Positions 40,750-48,466 of a DNA stretch of 64,000 nucleotides are shown one piece after another. Every line of letters begins with the position of its first letter. Position 1 is the stretch's first letter. The position numbers and the translations under genes were made by a program. Below the pieces are notes generated by a model. That model did no database searches. It saw nothing but the letters and a program-made list of their open reading frames with translations, and was not told the origin of the DNA. Origin of the DNA: Actinomadura_E scrupuli (GTDB lineage Bacteria; Actinomycetota; Actinomycetes; Streptosporangiales; Streptosporangiaceae); the NCBI RefSeq assembly GCF_050971785.1, contig NZ_JBPCCU010000009.1, forward strand, positions 186,001 through 250,000. The letters are read 5' to 3'.

Positions 40750-41298
40750 GTGACCACAGGTGTTGTGGCGTGGACGCCACCGAGCTGGGAGGAGATCGTT
40801 CGCGAGCACTCCGGCCGGGTGTTCCGGCTGGCCTACCGGCTGACCGGCAACAAGCACGATGCCGAGGACCTGACACAGGACGTGTTCGTCCGGGTGTTCC
40901 GCTCCCTGTCGTCCTACACGCCTGGAACGTTCGAAGGATGGCTGCACCGCATCACCACCAACCTCTTCCTGGACCGGGTCCGCCGCAAGCAGCGCATCCG
41001 ATTCGAGGGACTCGCCGACGACGCGGCCGAACGCCTCGCCGGCCGTGAGCCCAGCCCGGCGATGGCCTACGACGAGGGGCTGCTGGACGCCGACATCCAG
41101 GCGGCCCTGGACAAGCTCGCGCCGGAATACCGGGCGGCCGTGGTGCTGTGCGACATCGAGGGGCTCACCTACGAGGAGATCGCGGCCACGCTGGGGGTCA
41201 AGCTCGGCACCGTACGCAGCCGGATCCACCGAGGCCGCGGCCAGCTGCGCAGCACGCTGGAGCACCGCCGCCCCGCCGACGTGCCCGCCCCGGCGTGA
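40750..41298 (+). CDS. ECF RNA polymerase sigma factor, SigE/RpoE-like
   Basis: GTG 40750 (GGGGGG five bases upstream) gives 182 residues with sigma region 2 (about 12-80; FRLAYRLTGNKHDAEDLTQDVFVRVFR) and region 4 (about 115-168; LAPEYRAAVVLCDIEGLTYEEIA, LGTVRSRIHRGRGQLR). It directs RNA polymerase to stress genes. No anti-sigma gene follows; the next gene is a hydrolase. The regulator must be elsewhere, or control is transcriptional. Confidence 0.93.
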   Translation: MTTGVVAWTPPSWEEIVREHSGRVFRLAYRLTGNKHDAEDLTQDVFVRVFRSLSSYTPGTFEGWLHRITTNLFLDRVRRKQRIRFEGLADDAAERLAGREPSPAMAYDEGLLDADIQAALDKLAPEYRAAVVLCDIEGLTYEEIAATLGVKLGTVRSRIHRGRGQLRSTLEHRRPADVPAPA

Positions 41299-41345
41299 CG
41301 GCCCGGTAACGCCCCTAGTGTGGCCACCCGATGTGAGGGCCGTCA
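41296..41345 (+). terminator. Hairpin at the end of the sigma gene
   Basis: TGACGGCCC, whose first bases are the sigma-factor stop codon, pairs perfectly with GGGCCGTCA (41337-41345) across a 32-nt loop. The long loop makes termination uncertain. Confidence 0.35.
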
Positions 41346-41363
41346 CTCGTGGCTGCATTACTA

Positions 41364-41393
41364 CTGACAAGTAAGTAACTTCTGCCCTAGCCT
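41364..41393 (+). promoter_or_regulatory. Leaderless promoter of the hydrolase gene, with palindromic sequence
   Basis: CTGACA and TAGCCT are 18 bp apart, and the -10 is six bases before GTG 41400, so the transcript should start at the start codon. TTACT (41358-41362) and AGTAA (41370-41374) flank the -35 as an inverted repeat. Confidence 0.55.
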
Positions 41394-41399
41394 CGCGGC

Positions 41400-42197
41400 G
41401 TGGACATCGTCTTCGAGCGCCGCGGGGAGGGCCCCCCGCTGGTGCTGCTGCATGGCATCGGCCACCGCTGGCAGGCCTGGGAGCCTGTCCTCGACCTGCT
41501 CGCCAAGGAGCGGGACGTGATCGCGGTCGACCTCCCCGGGTTCGGGGCGTCGCCACCGCTACCCGCGGGCACTCCCTACGTCATCGACACGGTGCTCGAG
41601 GTCATGACGGAGGCCTTCGAGAAGTTCGGCCTGGACAGGCCACACATCGCGGGCAACTCGCTGGGCGGCCTCTTCGCCCTGGAGGCCGCCGACCGGGGGC
41701 TGGTGAGCTCGGCCACCGCGTTGTCACCGGCGGGATTCACCTCTGCCGCCGAGCTCCGCTACGCGGCCGCCGTGCTGCGGGCCTCCCGGCTGGCCGCCAG
41801 GGTCCCCGACACCGTGCTGGAGGTGCTGGCACGTTCGCCGCAGCGGCGTAAGGCGATGTTCGGCTTGATCTACGGCCATCCCGAGCGGCTGAGCGCCGAC
41901 GCTCTGGTCGCGGACGCGAAGGCACTGCGCGACGCGGTCGGGTTCGAACCGACGTTGCGGGCCGGAGTCGAGACCCGGTTCCGGGGCGCCTGTGCCGGAG
42001 TGCCGATCACCATCGCCTGGGGCAGCCGGGACCGCCTGCTGCTGAAGTCCCAGGCCATTCGGGCCCAGCAGCACCTGCCGAAGGCGCGCTTCGTCTGGCT
42101 TCCCGACTGCGGTCACATCCCGATGGGAGACGACCCCGAGCTGGTCGCCCAGGTGCTGCTGGAGGGCAGCGCGACTCCGGTGAGCCGAGGGATCTGA
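41400..42197 (+). CDS. Alpha/beta hydrolase
   Basis: The 265-residue enzyme has an HG oxyanion motif (LLHGIGHRWQAW), the nucleophile elbow GNSLGG (Ser about 82), a lid of about 70 residues, and the end DCGHIPMGDDPE with the catalytic His. It is cytoplasmic. GTG 41400 is probably leaderless. A FadD19-like ligase gene follows on the same strand after a minisatellite, so a role in acyl or sterol ester breakdown is plausible. Confidence 0.88.
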   Translation: MDIVFERRGEGPPLVLLHGIGHRWQAWEPVLDLLAKERDVIAVDLPGFGASPPLPAGTPYVIDTVLEVMTEAFEKFGLDRPHIAGNSLGGLFALEAADRGLVSSATALSPAGFTSAAELRYAAAVLRASRLAARVPDTVLEVLARSPQRRKAMFGLIYGHPERLSADALVADAKALRDAVGFEPTLRAGVETRFRGACAGVPITIAWGSRDRLLLKSQAIRAQQHLPKARFVWLPDCGHIPMGDDPELVAQVLLEGSATPVSRGI

Positions 42198-42369
42198 AGG
42201 CCTGCAGTCCGAAGTGCAGTCTGAGGCCTGCAACCTGAGGCCTGATCCGAGGCCTGCAGTCCGAGGCCTGCGGTCCGAGGCCTGCGGTCCGAGGCCTGCG
42301 TCCGAGGCCTGCGGTCCGAGGCCTGCAGCCTGAGGCCTGATCTGAGGCCCTTCTCTGAGGCCCTGATCT
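42196..42369 (+). repeat. Minisatellite of about 13 units, 12-15 bp, starting in a stop codon
   Basis: The main unit is GAGGCCTGCGGTCC (14 bp), with variants GAGGCCTGCAGTCC, GAGGCCTGATCC and GAGGCCTGCAACCT. Exact or near-exact 14-mers occupy 42249-42331. The first unit begins on the last two bases of the hydrolase stop codon TGA. Every intact unit contains the palindrome AGGCCT. No unit has CRISPR-like unique spacers. Confidence 0.92.
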
Positions 42370-42421
42370 GGAGCACGCGGGTGTCGGCCGGGCTCGGTTT
42401 GACGGTCTCCGGCAATGGGGA

Positions 42422-42435
42422 AGTAACCACTTACT
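42422..42435. promoter_or_regulatory. Palindrome upstream of the second ligase gene
   Basis: AGTAA and TTACT are perfect arms around CCAC, 23 bp before the ATG. TTGACG at 42399-42404 lies 17 bp upstream of the palindrome and could be the -35. A related inverted repeat lies at the hydrolase promoter. Confidence 0.45.
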
Positions 42436-42458
42436 GCCCACCCCCGCCCGGAGGACGC

Positions 42459-44114
42459 ATGCCCAGCTTCAACCTTGCCGACCTGTTCGAGATCGTGGCC
42501 GACGCGGTGCCCGACCGGCCCGCACTGGTCGCCGGGAGCACCCGGTCGACCTATCGCGAGCTGGACGAACGGTCCAACCGGGTGGCCCACCACCTGGCGC
42601 GGGCGGGGATCGGCCCCGGGGACCGGGTGGCACTGCTCTCCCACAACCGGGCCGAATGGCTGGAGGCACAGATCGGCGCCTTCAAGCTGCGCGCCGTCCC
42701 GGTGAACGTCAACTACCGCTACACCGCCGGCGAGCTGGCCCACGTGATCGCGGATTCTGGGAGCGCCGCCCTCGTCGGCGAGCGCTCCCTGATCGCCCGG
42801 CTCGGCCCCGCCCGCTCGGAGCTGACCGGCCTCCGGCACGTGGTCGTACTCGAGGACGGATCCGGCGAGGAGACGCCGGGGGCCGTCCCCTACGAGGCCG
42901 CACTGGCGAACGCGCCGGGCTCCCGGGAAGGCCTGGTGGCCCCGGGCACCGAGCGTTCCGGCGACGACCTCTACCTGCTCTACACCGGGGGCACCACCGG
43001 CCTGCCCAAGGGCGTCATGTGGCGCAGCGAGGACATCTTCTTCGCGGCGATGGGCGGCGGCAACATGATCGGCGAGCCGGTGACGACCCCCGGGGAGGTC
43101 GGCGCCAACGCCCTCGCCGGCGGGCTGACCATCTTGGTGACCGCCCCGCTCATGCACGGCGCCGGCATGTGGGTGGCATGGGCGGCGCTCACCTCGGGCG
43201 GCACGCTGGTGCTGTGGTCGGAGCCCCGGTTCACCGCGGAGGGAGTGCTGGCACTGGCGGCCAGGGAGTCCGCGCAGGTGCTGGTGCTGGTGGGCGATGC
43301 CATGGCCCGCCCGATCGCCGATCTCCTGGACCAGGCCGGAGACGACGGGAAAACGTACGACCTGTCCGCGCTGTTCGCCATCGCGACCGGCGGTTCGATC
43401 ACCTCGCACGCGGTCAAACAACGCCTCCAGCGGCGGATCCCCTCGTTGCTGCTGATCCTGGACGCGGTCGGCGGATCGGAGACCGGGGCCGCCGGGCAGG
43501 GCATCGAGCCCGCGGCCGACGGGGCGCCCAGGTTCCTCACCCGGCCCGACGTCGCCGTCCTCGACGAGTCGCTCCGGCCGGTGGCCCCCGGCTCCGGGGA
43601 GGTGGGGGTCTTCGCGCGCTCCGGGCGGATCCCGCTGGGCTACTGGAACGACGAGGCCAAGACCGCCAAGACCTTCGTGACCGACGACGCGGGACGCCGC
43701 TGGGCGTTGCAGGGCGACATGGCGCGCGTCGACGAGGACGGCAATCTCGTCCTGCTCGGCCGGGGCTCACTGGTGGTCAACACCGGCGGGGAGAAGGTCT
43801 TCGTCGAGGAGGTCGAGGCCGCGCTCAAATCGCACCCGGCCGTCTACGACGCCCTGGTGGTGGGAGTACCGGACGAGCGTCTGGGCAGCCGGGTGAACGC
43901 GGTCGTCTCCGTGGCGCCCGAGCGGCACCCGGACACGGCCTCCCCGGCGGCCGGCGAGACACCGCGACTCGACCTGGACGAACTGCGGGAGCACTGCCGC
44001 AAGAGCCTGGCGGGTTACAAGGTGCCCCGGGAGATCCACCTCGTGCCGGAGGTACGCCGGTCCCCCGCGGGCAAGGCGGACTACCGTTGGGCACGCGATA
44101 TCTGCGCCGGCTGA
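42459..44114 (+). CDS. FadD19-like fatty acyl/steroid-acyl-CoA synthetase (copy 2)
   Basis: ATG 42459 after GGAGGA gives 551 residues. ANL motifs are YTGGTTGLPKGV, GGSETGAAG, RWALQGDMA, GRGSLVVNTGGEKVF and GKADYRWA with the A10 Lys. It resembles copy 1 at 38897 over its whole length and, like it, the FadD19 group. The two copies probably activate different acids. An insertion near 485-500 is Pro/Ala-rich. It is not FAAL-like, since I see no FAAL-type insertion after the hinge, so it should make acyl-CoA, not acyl-AMP for a PKS. Confidence 0.93.
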   Translation: MPSFNLADLFEIVADAVPDRPALVAGSTRSTYRELDERSNRVAHHLARAGIGPGDRVALLSHNRAEWLEAQIGAFKLRAVPVNVNYRYTAGELAHVIADSGSAALVGERSLIARLGPARSELTGLRHVVVLEDGSGEETPGAVPYEAALANAPGSREGLVAPGTERSGDDLYLLYTGGTTGLPKGVMWRSEDIFFAAMGGGNMIGEPVTTPGEVGANALAGGLTILVTAPLMHGAGMWVAWAALTSGGTLVLWSEPRFTAEGVLALAARESAQVLVLVGDAMARPIADLLDQAGDDGKTYDLSALFAIATGGSITSHAVKQRLQRRIPSLLLILDAVGGSETGAAGQGIEPAADGAPRFLTRPDVAVLDESLRPVAPGSGEVGVFARSGRIPLGYWNDEAKTAKTFVTDDAGRRWALQGDMARVDEDGNLVLLGRGSLVVNTGGEKVFVEEVEAALKSHPAVYDALVVGVPDERLGSRVNAVVSVAPERHPDTASPAAGETPRLDLDELREHCRKSLAGYKVPREIHLVPEVRRSPAGKADYRWARDICAG

Positions 44115-44126
44115 CCCCGGTACGAC

Positions 44127-44154
44127 CCACCGGGCTCCATCCACCGGGTTCCAC
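44127..44154 (+). repeat. 14-bp direct repeat after the second ligase gene
   Basis: CCACCGGGCTCCAT is followed directly by CCACCGGGTTCCAC, 12 bp past the stop codon. Confidence 0.8.
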
Positions 44155-44172
44155 CCTCTGGACTAGGGCCGC

Positions 44173-44225
44173 TGGACTTAACTTGAAGTTTCAACTAGAG
44201 TGTGGTTTATTGCTTGAAGCTTCAA
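44173..44225 (+). promoter_or_regulatory. YceI promoter with two identical-type operators
   Basis: TGGACT (44173) and TAGAGT (44196-44201) are 17 bp apart. TTGAAGTTTCAA (44183-44194) sits in the spacer and TTGAAGCTTCAA (44214-44225) just after the start site. Two palindromes of the form TTGAANNTTCAA around one promoter suggest cooperative repression, typical of MarR-like regulators. Confidence 0.65.
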
Positions 44226-44285
44226 CCGTGGGCGGAGCCCGCGGATTTCGGCACTCTGATCCGCCACTCTGGAGGAGAACACCAC

Positions 44286-44834
44286 ATGAGCACCATTGCT
44301 TCCGACCTGGGCATCACCGCAGGTACCTGGAACATCGACCCGGCCCACTCCGAGGTCACCTTCAAGATCCGTCACCTGATGAGCAAGGTGCGCGGCACGT
44401 TCACCGAGTTCTCGGGCACGGTCGTCGTCGCCGAGGACGTCACCTCCTCCACCGCGACCGCCGAGATCAAGACCGCGTCGGTCGACACCCGCACTCCCGA
44501 CCGCGACGCGCACATCAAGTCGGCCGAGATCCTCGACGTCGAGAAGTACCCGGCGCTGACGTTCAACACGACGGGCGTACGGGCCGACGGCGGCGACTAC
44601 CTCGTCGACGGCACCCTGACCGTGAAGGACGTCACCCTCCCGGTGACCCTCGAGGTCGAGTTCAACGGTGTCGGCACCGACCCGTGGGGCGGCACCCGGG
44701 CCGGCTTCACCGCCACGACGTCGATCAGCCGCAAGGCCTACGGCGTCGAGTTCAACGTCCCGCTGCAGGGCGACAAGGTGCTGCTGGGCGACACCATCGA
44801 GATCCAGCTCGAGATCCAGGCCGTCAAGGCCTGA
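44286..44834 (+). CDS. YceI-family lipid-binding protein
   Basis: The 182-residue protein is a complete YceI beta-barrel: GTWNIDPAHSEVTFKIRHLM, KVRGTFTEFSGTVVV, TPDRDAHIKSAEILDVEKYP, and a closing GDTIEIQLEIQAVKA. YceI proteins bind isoprenoid or fatty-acid-like ligands in a hydrophobic tunnel. There is no signal peptide, so it is cytoplasmic. GGAGGAGAA precedes ATG 44286. Tight dual-operator control and a strong terminator make it an inducible single gene. Confidence 0.94.
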   Translation: MSTIASDLGITAGTWNIDPAHSEVTFKIRHLMSKVRGTFTEFSGTVVVAEDVTSSTATAEIKTASVDTRTPDRDAHIKSAEILDVEKYPALTFNTTGVRADGGDYLVDGTLTVKDVTLPVTLEVEFNGVGTDPWGGTRAGFTATTSISRKAYGVEFNVPLQGDKVLLGDTIEIQLEIQAVKA

Positions 44835-44848
44835 GGCAGGAATCTCCG

Positions 44849-44882
44849 GAAGGCGGTCGTCCGCGGGTGGACGGCCGCCTTC
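44849..44882 (+). terminator. 14-bp-stem terminator of the YceI gene
   Basis: GAAGGCGGTCGTCC and GGACGGCCGCCTTC pair with one mismatch around GCGGGT, 14 bp after the stop codon. A short T-containing stretch (GGCGTTTCC) follows. Confidence 0.8.
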
Positions 44883-44913
44883 GGCGTTTCCGGGCCGGTT
44901 CCGGCCAGCGGGG

Positions 44914-46245
44914 TCACTCCCGCCCGGCAAGGGGCAGCCTCAGCACCAGCCGGGCACCCTGCGGGCTGTCCTCGATCAGCAGCGTGCCGCCGTGCGCGAC
45001 CGCGATGTCCCTGGCGATGGCCAGCCCGAGGCCGGTCCCGCCGGTCTCGCGGGCACGGGCGCTGTCCAGCCGGGTGAACCGCTCGAACGCCCGCTCCCGA
45101 TCCGGCACCGCGATGCCCTTCCCCCGATCGGTGATCATCAGTATCGCCCGGTCCCGGTGCACGGCGACCGCGACGTCGATCGATCCGTCCCCGTGCCGCT
45201 CGGCGTTGTCCAGCAGGTTGTCCAGCACCCGGACGAGCTGAATGCGCACACCTTTCACCCGTACTCCGGGGCAGAGGTCGGTGACGATCGGCGCCGACGA
45301 GGGGCGCATCTCCAGCTCGGCGGAGACCATCTCGGCAAGGTCGATCTCCTCGGTCACGACCGGGCCACCGGTCCCCAGCCGGGCCAGCAGCAGCAGATCC
45401 GTGATGATCGCCTCCAGCCGGTCGGTGTCGCGCAGGGCGGCGCTGAGCGTGCCCACGAGGTCGGTGTCCTCGGGGTACATCAAGGCCGATTCCAGCTCGG
45501 TGCGCAGCCCCGCGATGGGAGACCGCAGCTCATGGGAGGCGTCGGAGGCGAAGCGGCGCTGCCGTTCCACCGAGCGTTCCAGCCGTTCGATGGTCTGGTT
45601 GGCGGTACGAGCGAGCTCCGCGATCTCACCGATGCCGCAGGGCTCGGACACCCGGCGGCTCAGATCCGTACCGCTGATCTCCGCCAGCTGGGCCCGGACC
45701 TCCTCGATCGGCCGTAGCGTACGCCCCACCATGTACCACGTGGACAGCCCGGCCAACAGCACCAGGAGCAGCACCGCCGTTCCGAGCAGGTACTCCAGAT
45801 GATGCCCGTGCAGCAGCCAGGGCTCGTCCACCCCCGCGTAGATCACCACCGGGGCGCTGAGCATCCGCCGCGCGGTGTAGAGACGACAGCGTCCGGCGTC
45901 ACAGGCGGCGAAATTCCTGACGGGCTCGTCGAGGGAGGGCTGGTAGGCGCTGAGCGGCCGTACCCGGGCCCCGGCCGCGGAGGCGTGCACCAGCCGTTTC
46001 CGCATGTCGAACACCTGGATGAGCGGGATCCCGTTGTAGGCCGGAACGGGATCGGTCAGCGCGTCCTTACGGATCTCAGCGACGACCTTGGTGGCGGCCC
46101 GCTGGGAGTCGTTGAAGATGGTGTTCACGATGGACCGGCGCACCGCCACGTCCACCCCGACCGCCAGCATGGTCAGCAGGACGGCGGAGACGACAGTGGC
46201 TATCAGTGTGTCCCGGGCACGGATCGACCGGGGCGACAGCCGCAT
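44914..46245 (-). CDS. Orphan sensor histidine kinase (HisKA/HATPase)
   Basis: The 443-residue kinase has two membrane helices (about 13-33 and 153-175) around a sensor loop with two Cys (AACDAGRCRLY) that could form a disulfide, then HAMP (about 177-228), HisKA with the phosphorylated His in SDASHELRSPIAG (about 243) and HATPase (about 335-440; DNLLDNAERHG, TGLGLAIARDI). No response-regulator gene adjoins it. It is divergent from the YidH gene. Confidence 0.93.
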   Translation of the reverse strand: MRLSPRSIRARDTLIATVVSAVLLTMLAVGVDVAVRRSIVNTIFNDSQRAATKVVAEIRKDALTDPVPAYNGIPLIQVFDMRKRLVHASAAGARVRPLSAYQPSLDEPVRNFAACDAGRCRLYTARRMLSAPVVIYAGVDEPWLLHGHHLEYLLGTAVLLLVLLAGLSTWYMVGRTLRPIEEVRAQLAEISGTDLSRRVSEPCGIGEIAELARTANQTIERLERSVERQRRFASDASHELRSPIAGLRTELESALMYPEDTDLVGTLSAALRDTDRLEAIITDLLLLARLGTGGPVVTEEIDLAEMVSAELEMRPSSAPIVTDLCPGVRVKGVRIQLVRVLDNLLDNAERHGDGSIDVAVAVHRDRAILMITDRGKGIAVPDRERAFERFTRLDSARARETGGTGLGLAIARDIAVAHGGTLLIEDSPQGARLVLRLPLAGRE

Positions 46246-46322
46246 GATGATCCCCCCGAATCATGTCCGACCAGGTAGTGCCCCGATCCCCAGCGCCCCA
46301 CAACGTACGGGACGATGAGATC

Positions 46323-46664
46323 ATGGAGGAGCAGCCACGCGAGCCGGATCCACGGTTCACCCTTGCCAACGAACGTACCTTCCTTGCCTGGATACGTACG
46401 TCCCTGGCCCTGATCGCCGGGGGCATCGCACTGGCCGAGTTCGGTGAGCGCATCGGGCCGTCCCCGATCCGGCAGGCGATGTCGGTGGCCCCGGTGATGG
46501 CGGGCACCGCCCTGAGCCTGCTCTCCTACCTGCACTGGCGGAGCTGCCAACGCGCCCTGCGCACCGGCGAACCGCTGCCGCCGCCCCGGTTCGCCATCGG
46601 CCTCACCGCCCTCGTCGTCGCGGCCGGCCTGGTGTTGTCGATCTCCCTCCTGCTCCGGCACTGA
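46323..46664 (+). CDS. YidH/DUF202 family membrane protein
   Basis: From ATG 46323 the product has 113 residues with the DUF202 signature RFTLANERTFLAWIRTSLALIAGGIAL and three membrane helices (about 27-46, 58-74, 91-110). Function of the family is unknown; fungal relatives (Vtc) occur in polyphosphate complexes. ATG 46263 would add 20 residues that fit the family less well. Confidence 0.88.
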   Translation: MEEQPREPDPRFTLANERTFLAWIRTSLALIAGGIALAEFGERIGPSPIRQAMSVAPVMAGTALSLLSYLHWRSCQRALRTGEPLPPPRFAIGLTALVVAAGLVLSISLLLRH

Positions 46665-46701
46665 CCTGCTCGGCCACCCGTTCCACCACCGGCCTGCTCG
46701 G

Positions 46702-46773
46702 CCGCCGACCCGCCCGCTGACCCGCCCGCCGACCTGCCCACCGACCTGGCCACCGACCTGGCCGCCGACTTGG
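46702..46773 (+). repeat. 12-bp tandem repeat, six units
   Basis: Consecutive 12-mers: CCGCCGACCCGC, CCGCTGACCCGC, CCGCCGACCTGC, CCACCGACCTGG, CCACCGACCTGG, CCGCCGACTTGG. The array begins 38 bp after the YidH stop codon. Confidence 0.85.
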
Positions 46774-46882
46774 TCTTGGCCTCAACACCCCGCCTGCCGC
46801 ACTCCCCGCCCATGGGGCGCCTTGTACGGATCCACGACCCGCAGGTGGTTTCACCGCCCGTATCGGTGGGAGATCTCCACGT

Positions 46883-48358
46883 ATGGGCAAGGATGTCGCC
46901 CGGATCTCGGTCAGCCGGGACGATCGGCGAGCGTACCGGGAGAAAGTGCACCGCTGTCTGGACGTGCTCGCGCGCATGCTCCAGGAGTCGCAGTTCGAGT
47001 TCAACCGTCCGCACATCGGGCTGGAGATAGAGCTCAACCTGGTCGACGACCAGGGCGACCCCCTCATGCGCAACGCCGACGTCCTGGACGCCATCGCCGA
47101 TCCGGCCTGGGAGACCGAGCTGGGCCAGTTCAATCTGGAGATCAACCTGCCGCCGAGGGTGCTGGGCAGCGGCGGCGAGCTCGAACAGGAGATCCGCGCC
47201 AATCTCAACAGGGCCGAGGAGGGCGCCCGGAGCGTGGGCGGCCGGCTACTCATGATCGGCATCCTGCCGACGCTGCGGGAGTCCAACATCCATCTGGGCA
47301 CGCTCTCCCACAATGAGCGGTACAAGCTGCTGAACGAGCAGATCTTCGCGGCCCGGGGCGAGGATCTGCACATCACGATCGATGGAGTGGAGCGGCTGGA
47401 CACCTTTGCCGACTGCATCACCCCCGAGGCCGCCTGCACGAGTGTGCAGTTCCACCTGCAGGTGAGCCCGGAGGCATTCGGGCCGTACTGGAACGCCGCG
47501 CAGGCCATCGCGGGCGCCGAGGTGGCGGTCGCCGCGAACTCACCGTTCCTGTTCGGGCACGAGCTCTGGCACGAGACCCGCATCACCCTGTTCGAGCAGG
47601 CCACCGACACCCGGCCGCAGGAGCTCAAGTCACAGGGCGTACGGCCCCGGGTGTGGTTCGGCGAACGCTGGATCACCTCGGTGTTCGATCTGTTCGAGGA
47701 GAACACCAAGTTCTTCCCCGCGCTGTTGCCCATCTGCGCGGACGAGGACCCGGAGGCCGTCCTGGCCGGCGGGGGCATCCCGCAACTGGACGAGCTCACC
47801 CTGCACAACGGCACCGTCTACCGGTGGAACCGGCCGGTGTACGCGGTCGTGGACGGCAGGCCGCATCTGCGGGTGGAGAACCGGGTGCTGCCGGCCGGGC
47901 CCACGGTCACCGACGTGATCGCCAATGGTGCCTTCTACTACGGGCTGGTCCGCTACCTCGCGGAGGAGGACCGGCCTGTCTGGTCACGGCTCCCGTTCAA
48001 GGCCGCCGAGGACAACCTGCACAGCGCCGCCCGGCACGGCATCGAGGCTCCGCTGTACTGGCCGGGGCTCGGCGAGGTGCCCGCCTCCGAACTGGTCCTG
48101 CGGCGGCTGCTGCCGATGGCCCACGAGGGCCTCGAACGGTGGGGCGTCGGCCGGGCCCGCCGCGAGCAGTTGCTGGGCATCATCGAGCAGCGCTGCATCA
48201 CCGGCCAGACCGGCGCCGCCTGGCAGATGGCGACGCTGCACGCCATCGAGGAGTCCTTCGACCTGGACCGGCACGCCGCCCTGCAGCTCATGACCAACGC
48301 CTACATCGAGCGCATGCACACCAACGAGCCCGTGCACACCTGGGACATCGGCCCCTGA
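46883..48358 (+). CDS. Glutamate-cysteine ligase-like carboxylate-amine ligase (GCS2)
   Basis: The 491-residue protein has the GCS2 core: the acidic metal site GLEIELNLVD (about 47-56), QFNLEINLPP (about 90-99) and an Arg/His-rich substrate region (WHETRITLFEQ). GCS2 enzymes join an amine to a carboxylate with ATP, for example gamma-glutamylcysteine formation or YbdK-like reactions. Actinobacteria make mycothiol, so the product could be ergothioneine-related or unknown. GGGAG lies about 11 bp before ATG 46883. Confidence 0.88.
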   Translation: MGKDVARISVSRDDRRAYREKVHRCLDVLARMLQESQFEFNRPHIGLEIELNLVDDQGDPLMRNADVLDAIADPAWETELGQFNLEINLPPRVLGSGGELEQEIRANLNRAEEGARSVGGRLLMIGILPTLRESNIHLGTLSHNERYKLLNEQIFAARGEDLHITIDGVERLDTFADCITPEAACTSVQFHLQVSPEAFGPYWNAAQAIAGAEVAVAANSPFLFGHELWHETRITLFEQATDTRPQELKSQGVRPRVWFGERWITSVFDLFEENTKFFPALLPICADEDPEAVLAGGGIPQLDELTLHNGTVYRWNRPVYAVVDGRPHLRVENRVLPAGPTVTDVIANGAFYYGLVRYLAEEDRPVWSRLPFKAAEDNLHSAARHGIEAPLYWPGLGEVPASELVLRRLLPMAHEGLERWGVGRARREQLLGIIEQRCITGQTGAAWQMATLHAIEESFDLDRHAALQLMTNAYIERMHTNEPVHTWDIGP

Positions 48359-48374
48359 GCGGGCGCCGGCTCAC

Positions 48375-48458
48375 GGAAGACCGGCCGGGGAAGGTCGGAT
48401 GCGGAAGACCGGCCGCGCAAGACCGGATGCGGAAGACCGGATGCGGAAGACCGGATGC
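48375..48458 (+). repeat. 14-bp tandem repeat, six units in perfect register
   Basis: Units: GGAAGACCGGCCGG, GGAAGGTCGGATGC, GGAAGACCGGCCGC, GCAAGACCGGATGC, GGAAGACCGGATGC, GGAAGACCGGATGC. It begins 17 bp after the ligase stop and ends 8 bp before the stop of the convergent PucR gene. Confidence 0.92.
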
Positions 48459-48466
48459 GGGAGGCG

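Noticed and set aside
42196..42369. CRISPR array
   Set aside because: Units are only 12-15 bp and contiguous, with no unique spacers and no cas genes.
42459..44114. FAAL (acyl-AMP ligase) that could load the PKS, like FadD32
   Set aside because: The FAAL-type insertion is not seen, and sequence fits FadD19-like CoA ligases; it is also 9 kb from the PKS.
48375..48458. Coding repeat at the end of the ligase gene
   Set aside because: The ligase stop codon precedes the array, and 14 is not a multiple of three, so it would not keep frame.
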